From contig OW569386.1 in NCBI GenBank assembly GCA_937625935.1, positions 186,001-250,000 on the forward strand: a stretch of 64,000 bases of DNA, written 5' to 3'. Origin of the DNA: Tetramitus jugosus. Taxonomy: Eukaryota; Heterolobosea; Eutetramitea; Acrasida; Vahlkampfiidae. The notes beneath the pieces were generated by a model. That model had not been told where the DNA came from. It did no database searches and saw only the letters and a program-made list of their open reading frames with translations. Both the position numbers and the translations under genes were made by a program. Positions 42,401-51,465 of this stretch are shown piece after piece. Position 1 is the first letter of the stretch; every line of letters starts with the position of its first letter.

Positions 42401-45231
42401 ATTTTTATCACCGACTCATCATCTGTTTCATTCGAACTTGTTCCATTCCATGTAACAACAGCTTGGAGTTCTTTGAATGATGGAATAGATGTCTGTGTGT
42501 TTTGTTGGAGAACTCCCATATCGTCAAGACATCAAAGTGACGATACCATGATCAACACCAATCAAATATTCAGCACTTTCATTCAATTTTGCTTCTTTAA
42601 TGTCCTTGGATTCCTTTGCTTTGTTATTCTTATGATGTCCAATTAGCTCGTGTCTGAATTTTCTTTGTCACAAATGATTCATCAATTACTTCGTCAGTTT
42701 TAGCGCCAACAAGTGTTTGAACCTCTCGGATCAACACAGGAATAGTCTCTACCAACTCTCTTGGAGGCAATTTGATAAAATCATGGACTGAAGTGCTAAA
42801 TGTCTTCTGATAAGGTATTCAACAACCCTTCTTTGTTCTGACTTTGCGATAGATGAGTCAGATTAGTTGATTCATTCTGACCCTCATATTCTTCCTTAGT
42901 CTTGGTTCCAATGTGAACTTGACCATGTTGGAGATGTTGACATCGAGAGATCTGGCAACATAATTGATGGATGTGGCAAAACTCTTATAAATCATTCTGA
43001 CCTTGACTACTACATAGTCCATGTTGACAGACTCGTTGATGAGACTTAAGTTAAGGATCTTATGACCGAGGGTGATGATGTTTTTCCTCACTACACTTGG
43101 TCTCGACAAATTGCTCTTCCATGATGTGTTGTCGAAGAGTCGAGTGTTCATTGAAAAGCCTCGTAGGCCAATGAATACTTTGATGAGAAGGTCTACATTA
43201 ACCAGAGGAGTGAAATACAGTCATGGATTGACGACCGAGAATCGGTTGTCCTTTATTAAATTACTCTTTGGTGTTTCAAGGCAAACTTTTTCCTTGGATT
43301 TGGGTCATGTTCTACCAAAAAATATGGTGGTAGACTGCTAACTCCTAGTATGTGCAGCCAAGAGGAGTTCGATCATCACCAAAAACTGGAAAGAGTCATT
43401 GTTGCGTCATTGGTTCCATGAAGAGGTTTCAGATTTAGTCCCCTACCTCACTTTTGTTGTCTGTGGCCTTCTTACTAATTTGTATTTGATCAAAAATATT
43501 AAATACGAACAAAGGAATCAATAGAGCAGAGGGATATCTAGAATCTCAGCGATCAAAAATAGGAAAAATAAAATATTCATTCCCTAAAATAGTTTCAATG
43601 TTCGATGACTTCCGTTGCAGTAAAAAAAGATTTATTTATTCATATTTACATTCATACAGGAAAAGAATGAAAATTTTCTCACCTACACCGCTTACCGTCG
43701 ACTTCCGACCAAAAACATTAATCACAAGAAAAAGACCAAACCGTGTTGCAGTGCGCAAGACACACGATGAGGAAACTGACCTCACCAGGTGATGTCATCA
43801 AGTTGAAACAACATCAACACCGTCACAACAATCGTCACCACTCAAGATTTACCTACATTGATTCAGATTATTCGAGGTTCTGAGGAAACCGATTTTGTGT
43901 TGTCAAAAGAGAGTTTGTTGTACATATTGCTACAGCGGAGTTCAAAAACCTATTCCCCAGCTTTGAACAAATATGAATAACACATTTTCCTGTAAATTCG
44001 AACGTTACATTAATTCTTCTACTAGGACTGGGATCAAGAACCCCCTATGAAAGACCGCTTGGTTGCTGAATCTCCCACATCAGGTCGTAGGCAGGGAGGG
44101 GTCAGAGTTGAATATAATATCTGGACGCTTCCCAGCCAACTATCTTTCAGATACCCGAGAGATTCTACTACTCCTGAATCTTGATACAAGATCAATCATT
44201 GATATGAATATATGATTTGCTGGTTGCAGATGGTGATTGATCAGTGTGTTACTGCATGATTTGAATACTTGAGTGAAATCCACAAAGTGGAACCATGGTG
44301 TACCGTATTTTTTGGAGTGACCAATTATTCAAAACGGCTTCAGAGGGTTGCAGACAAGTCCCCGTCAGAGCAGCTCCCAATAATCTCACACACCAGGTTG
44401 GTATGTTAGAATTGTGAGCTTCATAAGTAGATTGATGGAGAACCTTAGACCTCCATTACAGGATGTCCAAGTCTGATTGTCGAATTGCCATCCAACGATT
44501 ATAAATGAAATTGAATCAGTTCATTGCCCAAAATTTCACTGAGAGTTTGTCTTGATCTCTCTACATTCATTGCATGCTTGCGCTTTGCCTCTGATCATTC
44601 TCAGATATGTCACAGCTCTGTGTTTATTGTTTTCAACAAGCAATGCCACAGTTTGACTCCTACCATTGACCAAGTTAATTCCTGCTGAGCAGTACGAATG
44701 GAAAAGGCGGATGCATCGAAACCTTGACATTGAGAAGTTGGCTCACATTTTTGAGATATCATAGGTTGAGTTACAACATCATGCCGTACTCTTGTGTGTC
44801 TTCTTTTCATTTTTTTCTTTCATTCTCTGACACGAGTTGTGTTCCATTTGGGTTGTTGTATTCATCTTCCATGTTTTCCCATAGCAATGCATCATTTTCC
44901 TCCAACAAAAAACAAAACTTCCTAAGAAAAGGTTCCAAAGGTGTACCTGTTGCAGAAATGGTTAGTTTTTTTCATCATGTGATTCACGACTGTTGGTTGT
45001 ATTCTGGCACCACAATTTGTTGAAAACGCAAAATTTTGACGGTTTATGTGAAATGGTACAATTTATAGAGGAAGAAAAAGGTCGCAAAAGAATTAATCAA
45101 AATGGTGGAACACCTCCAAGGCTCACTCCATCAAGCTGCTATGTAAGTCCCGATTATGTAGGAGCGTTAAGGTGTCTTATCGGGAAACCATAATGTTTTT
45201 ATTATGGCTTGATAGACAGTAGACCGCAACC
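39494..45231. other. Gene-poor region with degenerate coding relics
   Basis: Nearly 6 kb with no convincing complete gene. Short frames on both strands are mutually overlapping and of mixed composition. Relics that look once-coding are a frame at 39622-39870 (FDISSTFQQYLLSALFQGGE), a helical piece at about 41191-41280 (EMAEFFRQVRRMYAFMNHLF), the C2H2-like piece listed separately, a Lys/Glu-rich piece at 42060-42259 and a frame on the minus strand at 42295-42519. One copy of the dispersed repeat family lies at about 43985-44150. CAACCCAAACAACC-like leader composition at 40430-40480 suggests a promoter or leader whose gene is lost or split. Confidence 0.5.
41441..41599 (+). pseudogene. Fragment with C2H2-zinc-finger-like sequence
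   Basis: The frame between two stops reads PSHKQFWYRCEVLGCTHKPC then KNHGSLEIHFVREHKMTCDD. The spacing C-x4-C ... H-x4-H (Cys codons at 41480 and 41495) fits a C2H2 finger. No start codon or neighbouring exon was found and the surroundings are non-coding, so it is read as a relic. Confidence 0.4.
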
Positions 45232-46620
45232 TTAAAAACCTTCATCGAAATACGATCCCCAGGCCTCCTCTCGCCCTGTGCCCCACTTTAGTTCGTGAAC
45301 AACAATCTTCTCGCCACAACAAAAGATCCAAGTCTTGTGCGACCACACCTTCTTCAGGATGAGTTGCACGGTTCTTGCGCCAGTGCTCTCAATCCCACAA
45401 GTGCATCTCACCATGAATATCATTGTGACTACGGCGACAACAATGTTGAAGAAAGAGAGAATCGGAATCGAGATCATCCAAGCTTCTAGGTCTGCCCGAT
45501 GCCTCAGAACTGTCACTCCAAAATAAATTTGACTCGCCAAGAACCCAGCCTGGAGAATAATCATACCCAATCCAGAAAACAGAGTTAGGAATACGCTACG
45601 ATAGCTAGTCAAATGCTGCGCGAGTATGTGGGCTACCCCATAAGTTTTGTGGTACTTGCAATATTCAGTCACCATATTTCCTGTGGGCTCATGTCTGGCA
45701 ATATATCTTTCCTCATAGGGTTCTTCTGTGTACTCAGCGATATACTTTTCCACGAATGACACCTCTTTGTACCCAGCAATGTACGACTCTTCATAAGGTA
45801 CATTCTCATAACCATCCTGGACTGTTTCTGTGTATTCTTCAGTTCCATCCTCCACTCGAGTAGGGACAGTTTCGGTCACGTATTGGCCATCCGGGATAAC
45901 TCTCGTTCTTGGAACCTGTCTGGATTTGTACACCTGTCTGCTGGCGGGTTCGCTTCTGTATTCAGTGGTGAAATAATTATTTCCACTGGAGCTGTAGGTG
46001 TAAGAGATGTGTTCTTTTTGGTAGGCAACCTGTTGGTAGTAGAATTCAGTTTCATAATAATACTCAGTGTCATAGTAGGTCTCGGTCCTGGATGTATCTT
46101 TCCAGACAGAGCGGGTCTCATTGACGGTTTTGTATTTGGGTCTGGTCTTCTGTACTTGCTTGTAAACGGGCCTTTGTTTGTATGCGATTCTGGTTTTATG
46201 AATGGGCTCCTTTTTTTTTGCAGGACGTTCTTTGTAAACGGGTTTCTGTCTCGTGGTCATCCTGGTGGCATAAATGGGTTTCATTTCTGGTTTCTTCAAG
46301 GGCATGGTCTCAGTTTGTCCTGAATCATACACTAATCTCCGGGCTAGGCACATGAGGATGCCCCGAATAATGAAAAAGAGAAGGAGACCAATCAGGGACA
46401 GCAGAAGTGGTGCAAAAACTGTTGCCCCAAACAGCGAGGAAGAGACAATAGCATATTTGATGGATAATATCATTCTTCTTCCTGAACTTGGGTTGGTAAA
46501 GGGTTTGGGTTTGTTTTTTGGTTGGACTGATGTGATCCCTGTTCTTCTTCCGAAATTCGGCCTCTCACTTGTCAAACTAAGGGGAGTAAACACTCCGACT
46601 CCAAGTACTCCAACCAGCAT
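45232..46620 (-). CDS. Membrane protein with Tyr/Glu/Lys-rich short repeats, unknown
   Basis: A 462-residue frame. A membrane helix near residues 50-95 (GATVFAPLLLSLIGLLLFFI) is followed by a long charged, Tyr-rich region with short imperfect repeats. These are first basic (YKQRPVYKQVQKTRPKYKTV), then Tyr-rich (YYDTEYYYETEFYYQQ), then a 13-residue repeat (VPYEESYIAGYKE / VSFVEKYIAEYTE / EPYEERYIARHEP, residues about 275-313). Two further membrane helices lie near residues 345-410 (VFLTLFSGLGMIILQAGFLA, IPILSFFNIVVAVVTMIFMV). The C-terminal tail contains Cys and Trp. The start could instead be the Met at residue 50. Not recognised. It is divergent from the R-SNARE gene. Confidence 0.7.
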   Translation of the reverse strand: MLVGVLGVGVFTPLSLTSERPNFGRRTGITSVQPKNKPKPFTNPSSGRRMILSIKYAIVSSSLFGATVFAPLLLSLIGLLLFFIIRGILMCLARRLVYDSGQTETMPLKKPEMKPIYATRMTTRQKPVYKERPAKKKEPIHKTRIAYKQRPVYKQVQKTRPKYKTVNETRSVWKDTSRTETYYDTEYYYETEFYYQQVAYQKEHISYTYSSSGNNYFTTEYRSEPASRQVYKSRQVPRTRVIPDGQYVTETVPTRVEDGTEEYTETVQDGYENVPYEESYIAGYKEVSFVEKYIAEYTEEPYEERYIARHEPTGNMVTEYCKYHKTYGVAHILAQHLTSYRSVFLTLFSGLGMIILQAGFLASQIYFGVTVLRHRADLEAWMISIPILSFFNIVVAVVTMIFMVRCTCGIESTGARTVQLILKKVWSHKTWIFCCGEKIVVHELKWGTGREEAWGSYFDEGF

Positions 46621-46745
46621 CCATGGCTAAGACATAACGCTGGTATGTCATCTGGTTTTTCACCCGAAGAACGGAGTCTTGGTTGATCTTCCTTTTCTGA
46701 ACAAAAACTCCATCTCGAATTCTCCTCACATTCGAACAAACAAAA

Positions 46746-47495
46746 ATGCCACAACAAACAAACAAGTCAGGCCAGCCGGATAACAACACACCTCAGGTTC
46801 TGTATTGCAATGTGAGTACAAGAGATCAAGTCACGAATGAAATTATAGGAGAATACATGGTGAAGGGCACAACTTACCAAGTAGAGAGACTTCGCTCCAC
46901 GGTCAACCGAGTCCTGTTGAGCTCTGTGCTCGCTCCAAGCAATGTAGGATATCAACAAGCAGGATCTAGTTATAACGAGAAGAGAAACGATGTGATGAAG
47001 ATGAGGCACTCTTTTGCTTCTGACAAATTTCATATTCATGTTCTGGTGGATGACAAGCATGCGTATAGTTGTGTTGCATTCTCGTACACGAGAACAGAGA
47101 TTTGCTACAATTGTTTGGAACGAGTACAAAAGCAGTTGCAAGAGCAAAGGACAAACAAACTCAATTTGCAGGTGATCCTTGCTTCGTCTGTGCAGTTTGT
47201 CAACGATCCAGCCAACTCGAAGATATTGAACGCCCAGAATCAGATTGGTGAGCTCAAGGGAATCATGTTGAACAATGTCGATAAGATTTTGGATAATATG
47301 GAATATGTGGATCAGTTGTCACACCAGACTGAACGATTGAATGACGGTGGTGAAACATTTCTAAAGAAGACCAACACGGTGAAGAATCACAAGATGGGTC
47401 GTATGATTGTGTTTGTGCTCATTCTTCTCCTGATTATTGGTATTGTTCTGGCAGCAGGAGGATTCACAGTTTACATGCTTCTCATTCGAAAATAA
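46746..47495 (+). CDS. Longin-type R-SNARE (VAMP7-like) with Asn at the zero layer
   Basis: Tail-anchored vesicle SNARE of 249 residues. Residues 15-150 have longin-domain features (QVLYCNVSTRD, FHIHVLVDDKHAYSCVAFSY). The SNARE motif begins AQNQIGELKGIMLNNVDKIL and runs through the heptads to KNHKM. The tail anchor is IVFVLILLLIIGIVLAAGGF. Aligned on ELKGIM, the position that is Arg in VAMP7, Sec22 and Ykt6 is Asn 184 (codon 47295-47297), and the usually following Gly is Met. The rest of the motif is well conserved, so this looks like a functional substitution and not decay. Fusion partner and compartment cannot be read. Confidence 0.88.
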   Translation: MPQQTNKSGQPDNNTPQVLYCNVSTRDQVTNEIIGEYMVKGTTYQVERLRSTVNRVLLSSVLAPSNVGYQQAGSSYNEKRNDVMKMRHSFASDKFHIHVLVDDKHAYSCVAFSYTRTEICYNCLERVQKQLQEQRTNKLNLQVILASSVQFVNDPANSKILNAQNQIGELKGIMLNNVDKILDNMEYVDQLSHQTERLNDGGETFLKKTNTVKNHKMGRMIVFVLILLLIIGIVLAAGGFTVYMLLIRK

Positions 47496-47612
47496 AAGAA
47501 TTTTCTCTTTATATAAGTGTCGTCTTCGAATTCGAATGGCACTATTCGCCATTGTTCCGTTGTACAAAATTGTATTACAAAATGGTTCTTTCTGTGAAAT
47601 ATAATATGATAA

Positions 47613-49463
47613 TTAATAGTAATCTCTGTTGTTGGATTGTTCCTTCCTGGTGATGATAGTTGCGGCGTTGTCTTGATAAGGATCCTTTGCCTGAGGCGTT
47701 CCCGAGTAGTCAGAGTAGGACTCTGTCATTTCAGAGTGATCACTTGACTCCCATTCAGTTTCATCTGCATCTGCATAGGAATCCGATGCACCAGAGTCTT
47801 TCCTTCTCATTGAAGCAGGCGTGTTGTAATAGGGCTGTGTCTGATAGTGATAATAGGATTGAGTCCTATTGAATGGCATTGGCAAACGATTGTTTGAAGC
47901 GGTGTTGTTGGATGATGGGAAGCTCATACGGTTTCGCAAAAAGGCCTGTGATGAACTGTCAGTTCCTCTGGAGCTGCCCCAACCTCTGCCCAACACCCAC
48001 AACACACTACAAATGGGAATAATCTCCCATAGCACGAAACATAGCATAATCAAACACTTTCCTCTGTCCGTTTCTCGCAAATGTTGGAAACTCGTGTCCC
48101 AATTAATATGAGGCAACAATGGCAATATATCAATAATCGTCCGTGACAAGAACAACATTGTGTTCAACACAATCAACGGCAAAATCATTGGTCCATTGAG
48201 CTTGAGTGTCAATCCTGCACTTCCATTATTCCCATTGCTACCACCATTGACACTGCTATTCAGCATTGCAACCTGTTGTTGTTGCCTCGATTTCTTTCGA
48301 TGCAAAACGAGCAAAATCACTCCAAACAGCACCAACAACAGTCCCAACACTGAAAATCCAACACCAGTCACAATATTCATCGCATCCATCCACCTCGTCT
48401 TCACCATGATATTGTGCCTCAAACATAGCATGCTACAATAGGTCACCACCAATGCAAGCACCGATATCGTAATCAACACATAACACAAAATGACTGATAA
48501 ATAAAAACAGTTGCCTCTCATGCGTTTGATTCGTTTGGATTTCCAAAGTTTTTTCATTGGTCGTGCACAACAACAACACAACACTCCAAACAAGGAACGC
48601 TTGTCACTGCTTGCTCTGTTTTCTACATGTTGATGTGCATGGTATGGAAAATCACCACCACTACTACTACCACCACCATAATAATAGCCATGAGTCGTCC
48701 CTCCATAGTTTGACTGTTGACTCATCAAACTACTGTTTGGATGATAATGATTCGTTGCCGTCGAAGAAGAAGCACCAGTCATAGCACCACTCGTAGTGGT
48801 CAACGGTGCTACAGTGGTGGAGGCAGTCGTAGTGGTTGTCGTGTCTGGAATTTTCATTGCTTCGACTTGCCAAATGCGCAATGAATCATTGACTCGTTTC
48901 CGACTCGTGGCATCATAAATGACAAACACGATCCATACGAGCAACAAACCAAACACAAAAAATTGTAAACTGACTGGCACATAGAACAGAAAAAAGAGAG
49001 AACAGGAGCTAAAGGTGCCATCCAATGGAGCAAACCAGAAAATGGTTCTCAACAGCATCCATGCAAAGCTTAGAATAAGGAACCATGGATGAAAGGACAA
49101 TGGATTGTGTCTCTTGTAAAAATGAATGACGAGGAGCAATAGACAGGTCACTGTGAGGATACTGCTGAGTATACCAAGTATGATACGATCATAGGTGTAT
49201 GTAGACTCTGGTGGTGATGGATTGGTGACTATACTGTTGTTGTTGATCGCATAGCTATTGTAGAGAAACGTGTATTGCGGTTGCTGCTGCGTTGTAGTAG
49301 AGTAGGCGGAGAAATCGTAGGGTGAGTTTTGGCGGGAAAGTTGGGAGAGTGTCGGAAGAATATGGGAGGTGAGAATTCGATAGTAGGGAGAGAGAAAGTG
49401 AGCATCCACATCATACAGATTTGGTGTTGTTGATGATGTTGCTGTGGACGCACATTGGAACAT
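47613..49463 (-). CDS. Seven-transmembrane protein, possibly GPR137/THH1-TOM1-like
   Basis: A 616-residue intron-free frame with seven hydrophobic segments: IILGILSSILTVTCLLLLVI, FLILSFAWMLLRTIFWFAPL, FVFGLLLVWIVFVIYDATSR, FYLSVILCYVLITISVLALV, GVGFSVLGLLLVLFGVILLV, LPLIVLNTMLFLSRTIIDIL and CLIMLCFVLWEIIPICSVLW. A G/S/T/H-rich loop lies between segments 3 and 4. The LRTIFWFAP element and a loop into FxSRTIID recall the plant THH1/TOM1/TOM3 and animal GPR137 families, a weak resemblance. The C-terminal tail is Ser/Asp-rich with a YYNTPASMRRKDSGASDSY stretch. Divergent from the F-box/histone-fold gene. Confidence 0.75.
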   Translation of the reverse strand: MFQCASTATSSTTPNLYDVDAHFLSPYYRILTSHILPTLSQLSRQNSPYDFSAYSTTTQQQPQYTFLYNSYAINNNSIVTNPSPPESTYTYDRIILGILSSILTVTCLLLLVIHFYKRHNPLSFHPWFLILSFAWMLLRTIFWFAPLDGTFSSCSLFFLFYVPVSLQFFVFGLLLVWIVFVIYDATSRKRVNDSLRIWQVEAMKIPDTTTTTTASTTVAPLTTTSGAMTGASSSTATNHYHPNSSLMSQQSNYGGTTHGYYYGGGSSSGGDFPYHAHQHVENRASSDKRSLFGVLCCCCARPMKKLWKSKRIKRMRGNCFYLSVILCYVLITISVLALVVTYCSMLCLRHNIMVKTRWMDAMNIVTGVGFSVLGLLLVLFGVILLVLHRKKSRQQQQVAMLNSSVNGGSNGNNGSAGLTLKLNGPMILPLIVLNTMLFLSRTIIDILPLLPHINWDTSFQHLRETDRGKCLIMLCFVLWEIIPICSVLWVLGRGWGSSRGTDSSSQAFLRNRMSFPSSNNTASNNRLPMPFNRTQSYYHYQTQPYYNTPASMRRKDSGASDSYADADETEWESSDHSEMTESYSDYSGTPQAKDPYQDNAATIITRKEQSNNRDYY

Positions 49464-49637
49464 TTTGTTGTTGTTTGTTGTGTGTTTTGTTTTTTGTTTT
49501 TTTCTGCCCCATTTCCCATCTCCGATGATCCGGAGAAACTAGGTGGCGCTGAAAATCCTTCTAATTTGAAGATTTACCGATTTCTCGAAAACTCTGGCGA
49601 GAACTTTCTGGAAGAAACAGAGCCAAAGATTCAAACC

Positions 49638-51419
49638 ATGACAGATCACCAAATAATGGTACATCCCTCGAGTGTACAACAACTGCCTCTCCTTACGAGC
49701 TTACCTAACGATGTTATACCTCTTGTGGCACAATACCTGGACACATTGCATGACCGCATGAATCTTCGTCACTCGTGTTCCTTGATGATGGAGGTATCCA
49801 ACACGCTGACCGACAGGTTTTTCGAAGTGTCTGATGGATATGGAGAATCATTTGTCATTTTCTCGACTGATGTAGACTTTTATGTCAATTACTTTGTTGG
49901 GTTGTCTGGATCGTTGCGTTCAGAAATGGAAAGCACAGGTCACTTGAGCCCATTTACCAAATTGTTGTTGTCAATGATTGTTCGGAGCAATAGTCGACTC
50001 ATGGAACAATGTGGATTCTCGGTCAGTAAACATGTGACAGATGGTTTCTTTTATTGCATGATGCGCAGCTTGTTGGATGAGACGACTCCGAGCGAAATTG
50101 TGGACTTGTTCGTGAGTGAGTGTCGATACAATAGTTCCTTTTGGAATGAAATCGATCGTATCGCAGGTTACGTTTATCCAAGAATACTGTTCTATGAAAC
50201 GTTTGTGAGACTGTCCAAAAGCAAGAGATTGTCTCAGGTACTTCCCTTGTTGGTCAAAGAGGCTGGTATTCGAGTATTTTCGATCGACTTTTATCCAAGC
50301 CATGAGTTGATTCACAATTCCTCGGGACTCGTGTGCAATCACACTGTTGCATCATTTACAGTTGTTCATCTGGCAGCGTTTCTGAAAGATTATGATGCAC
50401 TACTGTGCATGCACACATTGAAGGAGGATGTTATCGATTCAGAATCGCATCACAATAGAACTGCGTTTCAGTTATGTTGTGAAGATCCCAACTTGTATGA
50501 TGTGGCTCTCTTTCTCCTTGAAAATTTTACTCTTGAAAGTTGTACTCAAGTACCAAGGAGGATTGCGTTGGATCAGACCCATCCTCTAGCTTCAAAAGTT
50601 ACTGAAACACTCGCAAAGAGAGGAATAGTGTGGGATTACAGTCCTACCGAGGAAATCGCTTTTGAAGATCTGGATCAATTGGAAGAGGCAGATTCACAGA
50701 GCTTAAGAGATGAATACGACAGTGAGATCCAGCTGAGTGATGATAGTGATGAGGAAGACTCTATTGGGATGAGAGATGAGCAGGGTTTGGACATTCTAGA
50801 TCTGTTTGATGCTGATATCGAGACCATCGAAGAGTTGGGCAAAATGTTTGAAGTCACTGTTGATCGGAATCCAGAAGAATATGTGGAGGAGTTCTATGCC
50901 TTAAGAAAAAAAGATGTACATATTCGCTCTCTAAAACCATGTGGTGTCACTGAAGAGGCTGCTAATAATGAGCCATGCGAAGAGGAACCGAAAGCCAAGA
51001 AACCAAAGCTAGTGCATGGTGTTGTATCTCGTGAGGAGCTGGTGATACCAAAGGAAGTATTTCGTGAGATTGTCCAGGAGGAAGTTCGCAACTACGCGGT
51101 AGATGATGTGTTCTCTCCTGCGGCTCTCGTGACAGTCCAGCGTGGATGTGAATTGTTTCTTTCAAATATGCTTGGACTAAGTGACAAATGCGTGTATATT
51201 AAGCCTATTAAGCACAAGGTTATAGGTGCACGGGACACATTGAGACACGAAGCATGGAGTCTAAGAGATATTTGTCCAGGGGATTCCACTCTAGCTGAAG
51301 AATTGGATGATGACGATGATTTCGATTCTGACTTCTCTTCCGTATCCTCAGATTCTTGCAGTGACATACTTCATGAATGCAGTGAGGATTTCTATGGTGA
51401 CGCGGATTACTATGAATAG
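49638..51419 (+). CDS. F-box / ankyrin-like protein with C-terminal histone-H3-like fold
   Basis: A 593-residue protein from the ATG at 49638; the frame is open further upstream but only from a TTG inside the divergent gene. Parts in order: F-box-like helix set (LTSLPNDVIPLVAQYLD, residues about 20-60); helical region; ankyrin-like pair (ASFTVVHLAAFLKDYDALLC, NRTAFQLCCEDPNLYDVALF, about 235-290); acidic linker; a possible nuclear signal (EEPKAKKPKL, about 450); then, at about 468-542, a segment aligning to the histone-H3 fold: alpha-1 IPKEVFREIVQEEV, alpha-2 SPAALVTVQRGCELFLSNML, loop DKCVYIKPIK, alpha-3 VIGARDTLRHEAW. The H3 counterparts keep the same A..xxQ..CE..L pattern with the Cys before loop 2. 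The tail is strongly acidic. A role linking ubiquitylation to chromatin is inference only. Confidence 0.7.
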   Translation: MTDHQIMVHPSSVQQLPLLTSLPNDVIPLVAQYLDTLHDRMNLRHSCSLMMEVSNTLTDRFFEVSDGYGESFVIFSTDVDFYVNYFVGLSGSLRSEMESTGHLSPFTKLLLSMIVRSNSRLMEQCGFSVSKHVTDGFFYCMMRSLLDETTPSEIVDLFVSECRYNSSFWNEIDRIAGYVYPRILFYETFVRLSKSKRLSQVLPLLVKEAGIRVFSIDFYPSHELIHNSSGLVCNHTVASFTVVHLAAFLKDYDALLCMHTLKEDVIDSESHHNRTAFQLCCEDPNLYDVALFLLENFTLESCTQVPRRIALDQTHPLASKVTETLAKRGIVWDYSPTEEIAFEDLDQLEEADSQSLRDEYDSEIQLSDDSDEEDSIGMRDEQGLDILDLFDADIETIEELGKMFEVTVDRNPEEYVEEFYALRKKDVHIRSLKPCGVTEEAANNEPCEEEPKAKKPKLVHGVVSREELVIPKEVFREIVQEEVRNYAVDDVFSPAALVTVQRGCELFLSNMLGLSDKCVYIKPIKHKVIGARDTLRHEAWSLRDICPGDSTLAEELDDDDDFDSDFSSVSSDSCSDILHECSEDFYGDADYYE

Positions 51420-51465
51420 GCGAATATTTAAGAGGTAAATTTATTTATTTTTGACAGTGCCACCA

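Noticed and set aside
46274-46630. Plus-strand frame of 118 codons
   Set aside because: Antisense of the membrane-protein gene at 45232-46620, with composition explained by that gene.
49455-49637. N-terminal extension of the F-box/histone-fold protein
   Set aside because: It starts with TTG within the divergent 7TM gene, has no homology, and the first ATG is at 49638.
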